From Pseudomonadota bacterium (GTDB taxonomy: Bacteria > Pseudomonadota > Alphaproteobacteria > Rhodobacterales > Rhodobacteraceae), in contig JAIUPD010000001.1 in the NCBI GenBank assembly GCA_020161615.1, forward strand, positions 124,001 through 188,000: a stretch of 64,000 nucleotides of DNA, read 5' to 3'. A model generated the notes under the pieces. It did not search any database. It was not told the origin of the DNA and saw only the letters and a list, made by a program, of their open reading frames with translations. Positions 35,601-42,934 of the stretch are shown in pieces; position 1 is the stretch's first letter, and every line of letters begins with the position of its first letter. The translations under genes and the position numbers were made by a program.

Positions 35601-35999
35601 CTGGCCCGCGCCTCGGATGCGTTCGGCGCGCTGAGTTGCGGCGCCTATCGGGGCCTCGCTGCCCAGCCAGATGGCAAGGGCGAGGTGCTGGTCGCGCTTC
35701 CGGCCGGGGGCGGCGCCAAACTGGCGGCGGATCTGTCGAAGGGGACGCGGTTCCAGCTCTATCTGGCGCTGCGCATCGCCGGTTATCACGAGATGGCGCA
35801 AAGCCGTCCCACGGTGCCCTTCATCGCCGACGACATCATGGAAACCTTTGACGATGCGCGTTCAGCCGCCGCCTTCGGTCTTCTGGCCGAGATGTCGCGG
35901 ATGGGGCAGGTGATCTATCTGACCCATCACCGGCATCTGTGCGACATCGCGCGCGCGGTCTGCCCGGGCGTTCGGGTCACTGACCTGACCGCCGCCTGA
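32613..35999 (+). CDS. AAA ATPase with long coiled coils, YhaN/SbcC-like
   Basis: A 1128-residue SMC-like ATPase of the YhaN group. Walker A is GPNEAGKST (36-44). Long Ala/Glu/Arg-rich coiled coils fill about 180-960, and a C-terminal ATPase half carries LSKGTRFQLYLALRIAGYHE (ABC signature region) and Walker B VPFIADDIMETFDD. It probably works with the upstream phosphoesterase in processing DNA ends or hairpins. I see no zinc hook CxxC in the coil, which distinguishes it from SbcC and Rad50. The start at 32613 overlaps the upstream stop. Confidence 0.9.
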   Translation: MRLDRLDLTRYGRFTDRSLTFDPPAPGEPDLHVIYGPNEAGKSTLFAAWLDFLFGIPLRTRYDFRHAGPSLQIGAALRHAGGTLDLRRLKRNSGSLLDRYDAPVPEAVLQGALGGLSREGYSAMFSLDDETLEQGGDSILASRGDLGEMLFSASAGLSGLAPQLENLRAGLDEFHRSGKRSGGLHEAKRQLADLERQRRAVEVSASALQKLAREAEAAGQAWQAARAREDEAQAALERLQQLARTLPLLARRARLAAQLDPLAGLPDATPEQQRLAETIEAERRDIGTRIADRIERCKGLQDQHDALPRDDAVLAAAPAIEAAEALRAEHDAAQKDLPRREDEAAEGAARIRGLLAQLGHSGADPAALCLPEAALSALRALLAARSGLQGAVRSAAAERAKAAARLDSERAETEDPGPAEEEAALATLLTRLRAQDPAGALARAQRGADEARERAGQALAALAPWRGTGAALAAQEVPGARQLDDWARAAEAARQARADAGREVAALGARIGRMDAEAAARAAGQGGLTLADAAQARTRREALWAAHRSALTAESAALFEAALREDDRISAALAEALAEGRHAAQRQAERSALVDQQRAAEAALAQADAGLSAAEGAVGEVAAALGLPGADLGALRLFLDQRGQALAALAALQAAETGVTRAAEARDEGARVLAGMLGRPAEEGFEALLARAVARTEAAERRRDARRHLAALQAELRARQQAEAEAKAALDRWRAEWAEVSRQTLLAQRAEDDAGLGTVLDLLDRLGAEYRASEALGDRIAKMQANRQRFQSAKAAVLTALGAEVGTPWAAVQHRLRQEQDAARDRELLDRQLAQERRQDSVDRQSLATREAEAERLGAALGWTPGDESLVAHVGRCRTAAALRQELAALDIELQDLPRPQEGEDEASVKTTVARLRAELVVLRHDTEARLAENLEARRRLEDVGGDDALARIVAERETLLLDLRERAEAHLARRFGLIAFEAGLRRYRDHHRSGMLARASDAFGALSCGAYRGLAAQPDGKGEVLVALPAGGGAKLAADLSKGTRFQLYLALRIAGYHEMAQSRPTVPFIADDIMETFDDARSAAAFGLLAEMSRMGQVIYLTHHRHLCDIARAVCPGVRVTDLTAA

Positions 36000-36008
36000 C
36001 CCGCGGCC

Positions 36009-36770
36009 TCAGCCCGGCAACAGTCCTTTCAGCCGCGCCTGCACCTCCTGCAACGCCGGCAGGAAATGCCCGGCCAGCGCCCCCGCCTCCATGCGCGAGG
36101 CCGCGAGCCCGACGTTAAGCGCGGCGATGGTGCGGCCCCGCGCGCTGACCAGCGGCACGGCGAGCGAGCGCAGGCCCAGCTCCACCTCCTCGTCAATGAC
36201 CGCGTAGCCCTGCGCCTTGACCCGCGCCAGTTCAGCCAGGATCGCCCCGGGATCGGTCAGCGTCTTCGGCGTCCGGGCGGGCAAGGGGGTGGACTCCAGC
36301 AGCGCCCGGACCTCGGCCTCCGGCCGGGCGGCCAGCAGGACGCGCCCCATGCTGGTGCAGAAAGCGGGCAGGCGCGAACCCGGCATCAGGGCAATCGACA
36401 TCACCCGGCGCTGGGCGGCGCGGGCGACATAGACGATCTCGTCCCCATCCAGAATCGACACCGAGGAACTTTCGCCGATCGCCTCGGACAAGGCGTCCAG
36501 CATCGGCTGCACGATCTGCGGCAGGGGCATGGTCGCAAGGCATGCTGTCCCCAGCCGCAGCACCCGCGGGGTCAGGGTGAAAAATTTGCCGTCGTAATCG
36601 GCGTAACCCTCCTGCGCCAGCGTCAGCAGGCAGCGCCGCACCGTTGCCCGGTCCATGCCGCAGGCGGCCGAGACCTCGCTGATCGACTGGCGCGGGCGCT
36701 CGGCGGTGAAGGTCTCGATCACCCGCAGCCCCTTGGCCAGCCCGCCCATCAGATCCCGTTCCGCTGCCAT
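36009..36770 (-). CDS. IclR family transcriptional regulator (PcaR/PobR-like)
   Basis: A 253-residue IclR-type regulator. The N-terminal winged helix has LRVIETFTAERPRQSISEVSAACGMDRATVRRCLLTL, and the C-terminal effector domain includes SSSVSILDGDEIVYVARA and DEEVELGLRSLAVPL, as in PcaR, PcaU and PobR. It lies divergent from pcaIJF, the genes such regulators control in response to beta-ketoadipate or protocatechuate. The start at 36770 is preferred because upstream Met codons (36791 and further) fall inside the operator. A start at 36791 is possible and would add seven residues. Confidence 0.88.
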   Translation of the reverse strand: MAAERDLMGGLAKGLRVIETFTAERPRQSISEVSAACGMDRATVRRCLLTLAQEGYADYDGKFFTLTPRVLRLGTACLATMPLPQIVQPMLDALSEAIGESSSVSILDGDEIVYVARAAQRRVMSIALMPGSRLPAFCTSMGRVLLAARPEAEVRALLESTPLPARTPKTLTDPGAILAELARVKAQGYAVIDEEVELGLRSLAVPLVSARGRTIAALNVGLAASRMEAGALAGHFLPALQEVQARLKGLLPG

Positions 36771-36782
36771 GCCTGCCCCATC

Positions 36783-36820
36783 TGTGCGCATATCGAACAA
36801 AATTAGAATATCGCACAAAA
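36783..36820. promoter_or_regulatory. Candidate IclR/PcaR operator between iclR and pcaI
   Basis: Two near-identical 13-mers, ATATCGAACAAAA (36790-36802) and ATATCGCACAAAA (36808-36820), differ at one base and are 18 bp apart. In addition TGTGCGCATAT (36783-36793) is an imperfect inverted copy of ATATCGCACA (36808-36817). The sequence resembles the GTTCGATA/CGCAC-type sites described for PcaR, PcaU and PobR. It is the only AT-rich stretch of the divergent gap, 60-100 bp before pcaI. Confidence 0.6.
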
Positions 36821-36880
36821 CGGATGGACGGAAGGCCCCGGCGCTGGCTATCCCATGGGCGCAACATTCAGGAGGTCCCG

Positions 36881-37615
36881 ATGGACAAGACCCTGCCCGA
36901 CCTCGCCACCGCCGTGGCGGGGATCGAGGATGGCATGAGCGTGATGATCGGCGGGTTCGGGGGTTCCGGCGCGCCGATCGAGCTGATCCACGCGCTGATC
37001 GACCGCTTTCTGGCGACCGGCCATCCGAAGAATCTGACCGTCATCAACAACAACGCCGGCAATGGTCATGTCGGCCTTGCGGCGCTGATCGAACAGGGGC
37101 TGGTGGCGAAGTTGATCTGTTCCTTCCCGCGCTCGGCCGATCCGGTGGTCTTCACCGAGGCCTACAAGGCCGGGACCGTGGCGCTGGAACTGGTGCCGCA
37201 GGGCACGCTGGCCGAGCGGATCCGCGCAGGCGGCGCCGGGATCCCGGCCTTCTACACGCCGACGAGCTACGGCACCCAACTGGCCGAAGGCAAGCCGGTC
37301 GCCGAATTCGACGGCCGCTTCTATGTGCAGGAACGTTGGCTCAAGGCCGATTACGCGCTGGTCAAGGCGCATCGCGGCGACCGGCTGGGCAACCTCACCT
37401 ACCGCATGGCGGCGCGCAATTTCGGGCCTCTGATGTGCGCGGCGGCGGCGAATGCCATCGTCCAGGTCTCGGAACTGGTCGAGCCGGGCGCCATCGACCC
37501 CGAATCGGTCATCACCCCCGGCATCTTCGTCCAGGGCGTCGTCGAAGTGCCCGATCCCGCGCAGGAAGAAGCCCTCAACCGCGCCAACGCCCATCACCCG
37601 GAGGTTCCGGCATGA
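36881..37615 (+). CDS. pcaI: 3-oxoadipate CoA-transferase subunit A
   Basis: A 244-residue alpha subunit of the class I CoA-transferase that makes 3-oxoadipyl-CoA from 3-oxoadipate and succinyl-CoA. The family block IGGFGGSGAPIELIHALI and VINNNAGNG are seen. AGGAGG at 36870-36875 fixes the start at 36881. It overlaps pcaJ by four bases (ATGA), and the operon order pcaI-pcaJ-pcaF with a divergent IclR gene is typical of the beta-ketoadipate pathway. Some homologues act on other 3-oxoacids. Confidence 0.93.
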   Translation: MDKTLPDLATAVAGIEDGMSVMIGGFGGSGAPIELIHALIDRFLATGHPKNLTVINNNAGNGHVGLAALIEQGLVAKLICSFPRSADPVVFTEAYKAGTVALELVPQGTLAERIRAGGAGIPAFYTPTSYGTQLAEGKPVAEFDGRFYVQERWLKADYALVKAHRGDRLGNLTYRMAARNFGPLMCAAAANAIVQVSELVEPGAIDPESVITPGIFVQGVVEVPDPAQEEALNRANAHHPEVPA

Positions 37616-38277
37616 GACTGACCCCCACGCAAATGGCCTGGCGCGCGGCGCAGGACATCGAGGACGGCGCCTATGTCAACCTCGGGATCGGCCAGCCCGA
37701 GATGGTGGCCCGCTTCCAGCCCCCCGGGCGGCAGGCGATCTTCCACACCGAGAACGGCATCCTCGGCTTCGGCGAGGCCCCCGAGCCCGGGACCGAGGAT
37801 TGGGATCTGATCAACGCCGGCAAGAAGGCGGTGACGCTGAAGCCCGGCACGGCCTTCTTCCACCACGCGGACAGCTTCGCCATGGTGCGCGGCGGGCATC
37901 TGGATGTGGCGATCCTGGGCGCCTACGAGGTGGCGGAAAACGGCGATCTGGCCAATTGGTCGACGGGGCCCAAGGGCGTGCCGGCCGTGGGCGGCGCCAT
38001 GGATCTGGTGCATGGCGCCAAGCGCGTCGCGGTGATGATGGATCACGTGACGAAAGACGGGAAACCGAAGCTCCTCAGCCGCTGCACCCTGCCGCTGACG
38101 GGCGTCGGTTGCGTGACGCGGGTCTATTCCAGCCTCGCCGTGATCGATATCGACAGCGGACATTTCCTGCTCAGGGAAAAGGTTCCGGGCTTGTCCTTCG
38201 ACGCCTTGCAGGCGATGACCGGGGCGCCCCTTCACACGGACGGCCCCGTGGCCGACCTGATCGCACCGGAGCTGTGA
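37612..38277 (+). CDS. pcaJ: 3-oxoadipate CoA-transferase subunit B
   Basis: A 221-residue beta subunit with the active-site Glu in FHTENGILGFG and the NLGIGQPEMVA opening motif. The expected product is 3-oxoadipyl-CoA, formed with PcaI. The ATG overlaps the pcaI stop. The stop is one base before the pcaF start, so three proteins are made from one message. GGAGG lies upstream of the start. Confidence 0.93.
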   Translation: MRLTPTQMAWRAAQDIEDGAYVNLGIGQPEMVARFQPPGRQAIFHTENGILGFGEAPEPGTEDWDLINAGKKAVTLKPGTAFFHHADSFAMVRGGHLDVAILGAYEVAENGDLANWSTGPKGVPAVGGAMDLVHGAKRVAVMMDHVTKDGKPKLLSRCTLPLTGVGCVTRVYSSLAVIDIDSGHFLLREKVPGLSFDALQAMTGAPLHTDGPVADLIAPEL

Positions 38278-38278
38278 C

Positions 38279-39481
38279 ATGACTGACGCCTATATCTGCG
38301 ACTATATCCGCACGCCCATCGGCCGCTTTGGCGGCAGCCTGGCCACGGTGCGTGCCGACGATCTGGCCGCCGTGCCGCTGAAGGCTCTGATGGCGCGCAA
38401 CCCGGGCGTCGACTGGGCGGCCGTGGATGACGTGATCTATGGCTGCGCCAACCAGGCGGGCGAGGACAACCGCAACGTCGCCCGCATGGCGGTGCTGCTG
38501 GCAGGCCTTCCAGTCGATGTGCCCGGCACGACGATGAACCGGCTTTGCGGCTCGGGCATGGATGCGGTCCTGGCCGCCGCCCGCGCCATCAAGGCGGGCG
38601 AGGCCGAGCTGATGATCGCGGGCGGTGTCGAAAGCATGAGCCGTGCCCCCTTCGTCATGCCCAAGGCCGAGAGCGCCTTTTCCCGCGCCAACGAGGTGCA
38701 TGACACAACGATCGGCTGGCGCTTCATCAACCCCTTGATGAAGAAGCAATACGGCGTCGATTCCATGCCTGAGACGGCCGAGAACGTGGCCGAGGATTAC
38801 GCCGTGAACCGCGCCGATCAAGACCTCTTCGCGCTGCGATCGCAGCAGAAGGCGGGCGCGGCGCAGGCCAACGGGCGGCTGGCGAAAGAGATCGCGCCGG
38901 TCGAGGTGAAGACCCGCAAGGGTGTGGTCGTGGTGGACAGCGACGAACACCCGCGCGGCTCGACCACGCTGGAGGATCTGCAGAAGCTGAAGACCTTCGT
39001 GAAGGCCGACGGCACGGTCACGGCGGGCAATGCCTCGGGCGTGAACGACGGGGCGGCGGCGCTGATCGTGGCCTCGGCAGCGGCGGTGAAGAAATACGGG
39101 CTCACGCCCATCGCCCGCGTGCTGGGCGGGGCCACCGCGGGCGTCCCGCCGCGGATCATGGGTATCGGGCCTGCGCCTGCCTCGCAGAAGCTGATGGCGC
39201 GGCTGGGGCTGGGTCAGGCCGATTTCGACGTGATCGAACTGAACGAGGCTTTCGCGTCGCAGGGCCTCGCTACCCTGCGCCAGCTCGGCATCGCCGACGA
39301 TGACCCCCGCGTGAACCCCAACGGCGGGGCCATCGCGCTGGGTCATCCGCTCGGCATGTCGGGCGCCCGCATCGCCGGGACCGCGGCGCTGGAGATGCAG
39401 CTCACCGGCGGCAAGCGGTCGCTCAGCACCATGTGCATCGGCGTGGGACAGGGCATCGCCATCGCCCTGGAAAAGGTCTGA
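38279..39481 (+). CDS. pcaF: 3-oxoadipyl-CoA thiolase
   Basis: A 400-residue thiolase that cleaves 3-oxoadipyl-CoA to succinyl-CoA and acetyl-CoA. The nucleophile Cys is in TMNRLCGSGMDAV, and the His and second Cys are in NGGAIALGHPLGMSGAR and STMCIGVGQG. The DYIRTPIGRFGGSLA opening is typical of PcaF and PaaJ rather than general acetyl-CoA acetyltransferases. PaaJ is not excluded, but context favours PcaF. The gene is followed by a terminator. Confidence 0.93.
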   Translation: MTDAYICDYIRTPIGRFGGSLATVRADDLAAVPLKALMARNPGVDWAAVDDVIYGCANQAGEDNRNVARMAVLLAGLPVDVPGTTMNRLCGSGMDAVLAAARAIKAGEAELMIAGGVESMSRAPFVMPKAESAFSRANEVHDTTIGWRFINPLMKKQYGVDSMPETAENVAEDYAVNRADQDLFALRSQQKAGAAQANGRLAKEIAPVEVKTRKGVVVVDSDEHPRGSTTLEDLQKLKTFVKADGTVTAGNASGVNDGAAALIVASAAAVKKYGLTPIARVLGGATAGVPPRIMGIGPAPASQKLMARLGLGQADFDVIELNEAFASQGLATLRQLGIADDDPRVNPNGGAIALGHPLGMSGARIAGTAALEMQLTGGKRSLSTMCIGVGQGIAIALEKV

Positions 39482-39489
39482 CATCAAGC

Positions 39490-39516
39490 GGCGCCCGGTT
39501 TTCCGGGCGCCCCTTC
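39490..39516 (+). terminator. Terminator after pcaF
   Basis: The perfect 9-bp arms GGCGCCCGG and CCGGGCGCC enclose a TTTT loop, 9 bp after the pcaF stop, followed by the pyrimidine-rich CCTTCGTCC. It should end the pcaIJF message; the T-run is weak. Confidence 0.55.
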
Positions 39517-39605
39517 GTCCCGCGGCAATTCCCGGGAAATGTCGATTTTCTGCAAGGCTAACCCGATTTGATCGCCCTTTCCGGCCGCAGAAGGTCGGAA
39601 AAATC

Positions 39606-40091
39606 TTACCCTTCGGCGATCAACTCCTCGCAGCGCTCCTCCAGCGAGGGCAGGTCGCCCAGCGCTTCGAACACCCGGTTCAGCCCGTCGATCAGCGCCT
39701 GCATCTCGGCCGGGGCGAAGGCCGCGTTCAGCCGTTCGGCAATGGCATCGCTCAGCGCCGTGCAGACCCGCGTCACCTCGACCCCGGCCTCGGTCTGCGA
39801 CACCTCGACCGAGCGGTTGTCCTGATCCGAGCGCGTGCGGCGGATCAGCCCGCTCTTCTCCATCCGCTTCAGCTGATGCGAGATCGTCGATTGCGGCAGC
39901 GCCATCAGCTCGACCAGCTGACCCACCTTCATCGGCCCGTTCTGGTCCAGCGCGAACAGGATGCGCGAGCTATACAGGTCCATGCCATGCGGCGAGATTA
40001 CCGGCAGGCTGACCTGTTGCAGGCGGGCGTTGATCCGGTGCGTGAGGAAGGTCACGCGGTTCTCCAGCCGGGGAAGATCGGCATGCGCCAT
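39606..40091 (-). CDS. MarR family transcriptional regulator
   Basis: A 161-residue MarR protein. The winged helix includes MKVGQLVELMALPQSTISHQLKRMEKSGLIRRTRSDQDNR, with the Asp-x-Arg wing tip typical of the family, flanked by dimerisation helices. The start at 40091 (MAHADLPRLENRV) has a GAGGAG ribosome site; upstream in-frame Met codons are not so placed. It is divergent from the amidohydrolase gene, whose promoter contains a palindrome in its spacer. That is the arrangement expected for a local repressor released by a small phenolic or carboxylic ligand. Confidence 0.9.
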   Translation of the reverse strand: MAHADLPRLENRVTFLTHRINARLQQVSLPVISPHGMDLYSSRILFALDQNGPMKVGQLVELMALPQSTISHQLKRMEKSGLIRRTRSDQDNRSVEVSQTEAGVEVTRVCTALSDAIAERLNAAFAPAEMQALIDGLNRVFEALGDLPSLEERCEELIAEG

Positions 40092-40165
40092 GGTCTCGTC
40101 TCCTCGATGGTTCATCTGCCCGGTCCCTGATCCGCCCTTGCCATGAAAATCCCCGCTTTCCAAGT

Positions 40166-40194
40166 TTGACAGTATGTATCGAATTCGATTATAT
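40166..40194 (+). promoter_or_regulatory. Sigma70 promoter of the amidohydrolase operon
   Basis: TTGACA (40166-40171, a perfect -35) and TTATAT (40189-40194, four of six) are separated by exactly 17 bp, about 40 bp before the amidohydrolase start. This is the best promoter sequence in the window. Confidence 0.75.
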
Positions 40195-40206
40195 TGAAAT
40201 CGAAAT
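40178..40206. promoter_or_regulatory. Candidate MarR operator in the promoter spacer
   Basis: A perfect 12-bp palindrome, ATCGAATTCGAT (40178-40189), fills the spacer between -35 and -10. AATCGAAAT (40198-40206) follows downstream. The same AATCGAAAT and TCGAATT words occur in the dyad at 43771-43797. A repressor bound here would block RNA polymerase directly. Confidence 0.55.
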
Positions 40207-40231
40207 GATTTCTGTCCAAAGGGGGGAGCCG

Positions 40232-41230
40232 GTGGCAGGAGCGGGCGAGGCGCGCATCATCGACGTGCATGCGCATGTCGTGCTGGCCGAAAGTTTCGGT
40301 GCGGCCGGCGATCTGGGGCCCGAGATGGGCGGACAGGACGGGCCGACGCCCTGGTTCCGCGTGGGCGACTACCGGCTGGACGGGGTGCGCTATCAGGGCA
40401 GCCCCTTCATGGATGTGGACGTCCGGCTGGCGCGGATGGATGCGGCCGGGATCGACTTTCAAGTCCTCTCGCCCAATCCGCTGACCTATCTGCATTTCAT
40501 CGAGCCGGGCGCTGCGATCCGCTTCTGCCGCACTCATAACGACGCGCTGGCCGCGCTGATCGCGCCGCATGGCGACCGGCTGGCCGGGTTCGCGGCGCTG
40601 CCGATGCAGGACATCGGCGCCGCGGTCGAGGAACTGCACCGCGCGGTCGGCGATCTGGGCCTGCTCGGCGGCTATATCGGCACAGATATGCCGCAGCCCC
40701 TGGACGCGCCCGCGATGGACAGGCTTTACGAGGCCTCGGTCGCGCTGGACGTGCCGCTTTTCATCCACCCCGGCCCGGCCGGGATCGACGGGCCGAAAGG
40801 TGACACCAACCTCAAGGGCTATGACCTCGATGTGGTGATCGGCTTCGCCGCGCAGGAGACGCTGGCAGTCGCCCGGCTGATCTTCGGCGGCGTGCTGGAC
40901 CGGCACCCGGCGCTGGACCTCTGCCTCAGCCATGGCGGCGGCTCGACCGCGTTTCTGGCGGGCCGCATGGCGCAGGCGATGCGCAAGCGGCCCTGGTCGC
41001 CGCCGGAACTGCGCCATGACGGGGCCTTCGAGGAACGCGTCGCCAAGCTCTGGTTCGACAACCACCTGAACAAGGACGCCTCGCTCAGGCTGCTCACCGA
41101 CATGGTGGGCGACGACCGCCTGGTCTTCGGCACCAATTTCGCCGGCTGGGACGCGCCCGAGGATCTGGGCGCCCATCGCCCCGCCCCCAAACTCGCCGAC
41201 AATGCGCGCAGGCTGCTGCGCATCCGCTGA
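40232..41230 (+). CDS. Amidohydrolase family 2 protein (ACMSD-like decarboxylase or hydrolase)
   Basis: A 332-residue TIM-barrel metal enzyme of the family that includes aminocarboxymuconate-semialdehyde decarboxylase and LigW. Metal and catalytic positions are all present: His13 and His15 in DVHAH, His179 in FIHPGP, His234 in LSHGGG and Asp307 in FAGWDAP. Their spacing is close to that of ACMSD. The reaction is thus likely non-oxidative decarboxylation or C-C hydrolysis of an aromatic or muconate-like acid. The start is put at GTG 40232 after a strong GGGGGGAG site; ATG 40205 is an alternative. A second amidohydrolase follows by 12 bp. Confidence 0.85.
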   Translation: MAGAGEARIIDVHAHVVLAESFGAAGDLGPEMGGQDGPTPWFRVGDYRLDGVRYQGSPFMDVDVRLARMDAAGIDFQVLSPNPLTYLHFIEPGAAIRFCRTHNDALAALIAPHGDRLAGFAALPMQDIGAAVEELHRAVGDLGLLGGYIGTDMPQPLDAPAMDRLYEASVALDVPLFIHPGPAGIDGPKGDTNLKGYDLDVVIGFAAQETLAVARLIFGGVLDRHPALDLCLSHGGGSTAFLAGRMAQAMRKRPWSPPELRHDGAFEERVAKLWFDNHLNKDASLRLLTDMVGDDRLVFGTNFAGWDAPEDLGAHRPAPKLADNARRLLRIR

Positions 41231-41242
41231 CAGGAGGCTGAC

Positions 41243-42604
41243 ATGACGCAGAGCATCATCACCAACGGGCGCGTGATAGACGGCACCGGCAAACCCGCCT
41301 TTCAGGGCTCGGTCCTGATCGAGGGCACCAAGATCATCGCCGTCGGGCCCGAGGCCGATGCGAAAGCCGTGCCCGATGCGCGACGCATCGACGCCACGGG
41401 ACAGACGGTCATGCCCGGCCTAATCGACACCCATTGCCATCTGGCCTTTGACGATGCGGCCTCGAACGCCGAGATCTTTCACCAGCGCCGCAACGCGCTG
41501 TCCGCGCTGGTCGCCAGCTACAACGCCCGCAAGCTCCTGCGCGCAGGCGTGACGGGGATGCTGGACCCGGATTCGACCTTCGAGAACATGATCGACCTGC
41601 GCGACGCCATCGAGGCCGGGATTGTCGAGGGGCCGCGCATGTCCTGCGGTTCCTACGCACTGATCACCGGGGTGGGCGGCACCGCCGGGCGGCTGATCGC
41701 CGACGAGGGTGTCACGGGCTATTACATGCCGGTCAATTCCCGCGACGAGATCGTCCGCGAGGTGCGCCGCCAGATCAAGCACGGCGCCGACTGGATCAAG
41801 GTCCATGTCACCGGGATCATCCCGCGCCAGTCGCACCGGGGCGAGATGTGCGTCTGGACGCTGGATGAGCTGAAGCTGATCTGCGACACCGCGCATGAGC
41901 TGATGACCCCGGTCATGGGCCATTGCCGCGGCGCCGAGGCCACGCGCCGCGCCGCTGTCGCGGGCTTCGACTTCATCTTCCACGGCACCGGCATGGACGA
42001 GGCCGCGCTGCGCGAGATCGTCGACCGCAAGCTGCCCATCGCGCCCGCACTGACCTTCCAGGCCAATATGGTCGATTTCGGCCCGGCGCTGGGCACCTCG
42101 GCCGAGCTCATCAAGCTTTTCGAGCGCGAGATCACCGATTCCATCGAGACGATCACGCTGGCGCACAAGGCGGGGGTGCCGATCCTGACGGGCTCCGAGG
42201 CCGGGTTCGCGCTGGTCCCCTATGGCGACTGGCATTACCGCGAGATGGAGGTCTTCGTGAAATATTTCGGGATGAGCCCCCTGGAGGCGATCCAATGCGC
42301 CACCCAGAAAAGCGCCTTCGGCATCAAGATGCTGGGCGAGACGGGGGTGATCGCGCCGGGCTACCGGGCGGATGTGATCTGCGTGAAGGGCAAGGTGGAG
42401 GAAGACCTGACCCTGCTGGGCGATCCCGACAACATCACCCGCGTGATGATTGACGGGGTGGAAAAGGACCTCACCCCGCCGCCGAAGCGCAAGCCGATCC
42501 CGGGCTGGCGGCTGGCCTCGATGGGCGGCAAGCGGCTGACGCGAGAGGTGGCCTTCGGGCCCAAGGGCGGGCCCGAGCCCTTGCATGTCGAGGAACTCCA
42601 CTGA
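41243..42604 (+). CDS. Amidohydrolase (imidazolonepropionase/prolidase-like group)
   Basis: A 453-residue metal-dependent hydrolase. His64 and His66 in DTHCH, the candidate carboxylated Lys186 in DWIKVHVTG, and later His in GHCRG and FIFHGTG are seen. The catalytic Asp of this family is replaced by Glu319 in TGSEAGFA. An N- and C-terminal beta sandwich encloses the barrel. It probably opens a cyclic amide, ester or related bond. An AGGAGG site precedes the ATG. It is co-transcribed with the family 2 amidohydrolase and converges with the NIPSNAP gene. Confidence 0.85.
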   Translation: MTQSIITNGRVIDGTGKPAFQGSVLIEGTKIIAVGPEADAKAVPDARRIDATGQTVMPGLIDTHCHLAFDDAASNAEIFHQRRNALSALVASYNARKLLRAGVTGMLDPDSTFENMIDLRDAIEAGIVEGPRMSCGSYALITGVGGTAGRLIADEGVTGYYMPVNSRDEIVREVRRQIKHGADWIKVHVTGIIPRQSHRGEMCVWTLDELKLICDTAHELMTPVMGHCRGAEATRRAAVAGFDFIFHGTGMDEAALREIVDRKLPIAPALTFQANMVDFGPALGTSAELIKLFEREITDSIETITLAHKAGVPILTGSEAGFALVPYGDWHYREMEVFVKYFGMSPLEAIQCATQKSAFGIKMLGETGVIAPGYRADVICVKGKVEEDLTLLGDPDNITRVMIDGVEKDLTPPPKRKPIPGWRLASMGGKRLTREVAFGPKGGPEPLHVEELH

Positions 42605-42608
42605 TCCC

Positions 42609-42923
42609 TCAGCCGATGGGCGAAAAGCCCGTCGGCAGCAGGATCTTGCACTCCTGGCTTTCCAGCAGCGGCAGGATTTCCGCCAGAAAGGCCCGCCATT
42701 CCGGTTCCGCCATCAGCGCGGCCCGTCTGCGGCTGCGTTCGTCCAGACTGTCATAGCCCCAGAGGTGCACGGTCTCGTTCAGCGGCCCCAGCTCGGTGAC
42801 GAAATAGCCCAGAAGGTTCCCCAGCACCCGCTTCTGCAGGGCCAGCCCCTTGGCCTCGTACAGGGCCATGAAGGCGGGGACGGCGCCCGGCTTGAAGCGA
42901 TAGGTGCGCTGTTCGACGATCAT
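42609..42923 (-). CDS. NIPSNAP family protein
   Basis: A 104-residue NIPSNAP-type ferredoxin-like barrel protein (MIVEQRTYRFKPGAVPAFMALYEAKG, then HLWGYDSLDERSRRRAALMAEPEWRAFLAE). Such small proteins are frequent in bacterial catabolic clusters, where they may bind or isomerise substrates, but function is unproven. The start at 42923 gives the canonical N-terminus; a longer reading from 43010 overlaps the SDR gene and is unlikely. It is the second gene of an operon with the upstream SDR, 11 bp away. Confidence 0.85.
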   Translation of the reverse strand: MIVEQRTYRFKPGAVPAFMALYEAKGLALQKRVLGNLLGYFVTELGPLNETVHLWGYDSLDERSRRRAALMAEPEWRAFLAEILPLLESQECKILLPTGFSPIG

Positions 42924-42934
42924 CTGACCCTCCC

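Noticed and set aside
36789-36818. Longer IclR start codons
   Set aside because: They lie within the repeat array that looks like the operator; the later start at 36770 fits family length better.
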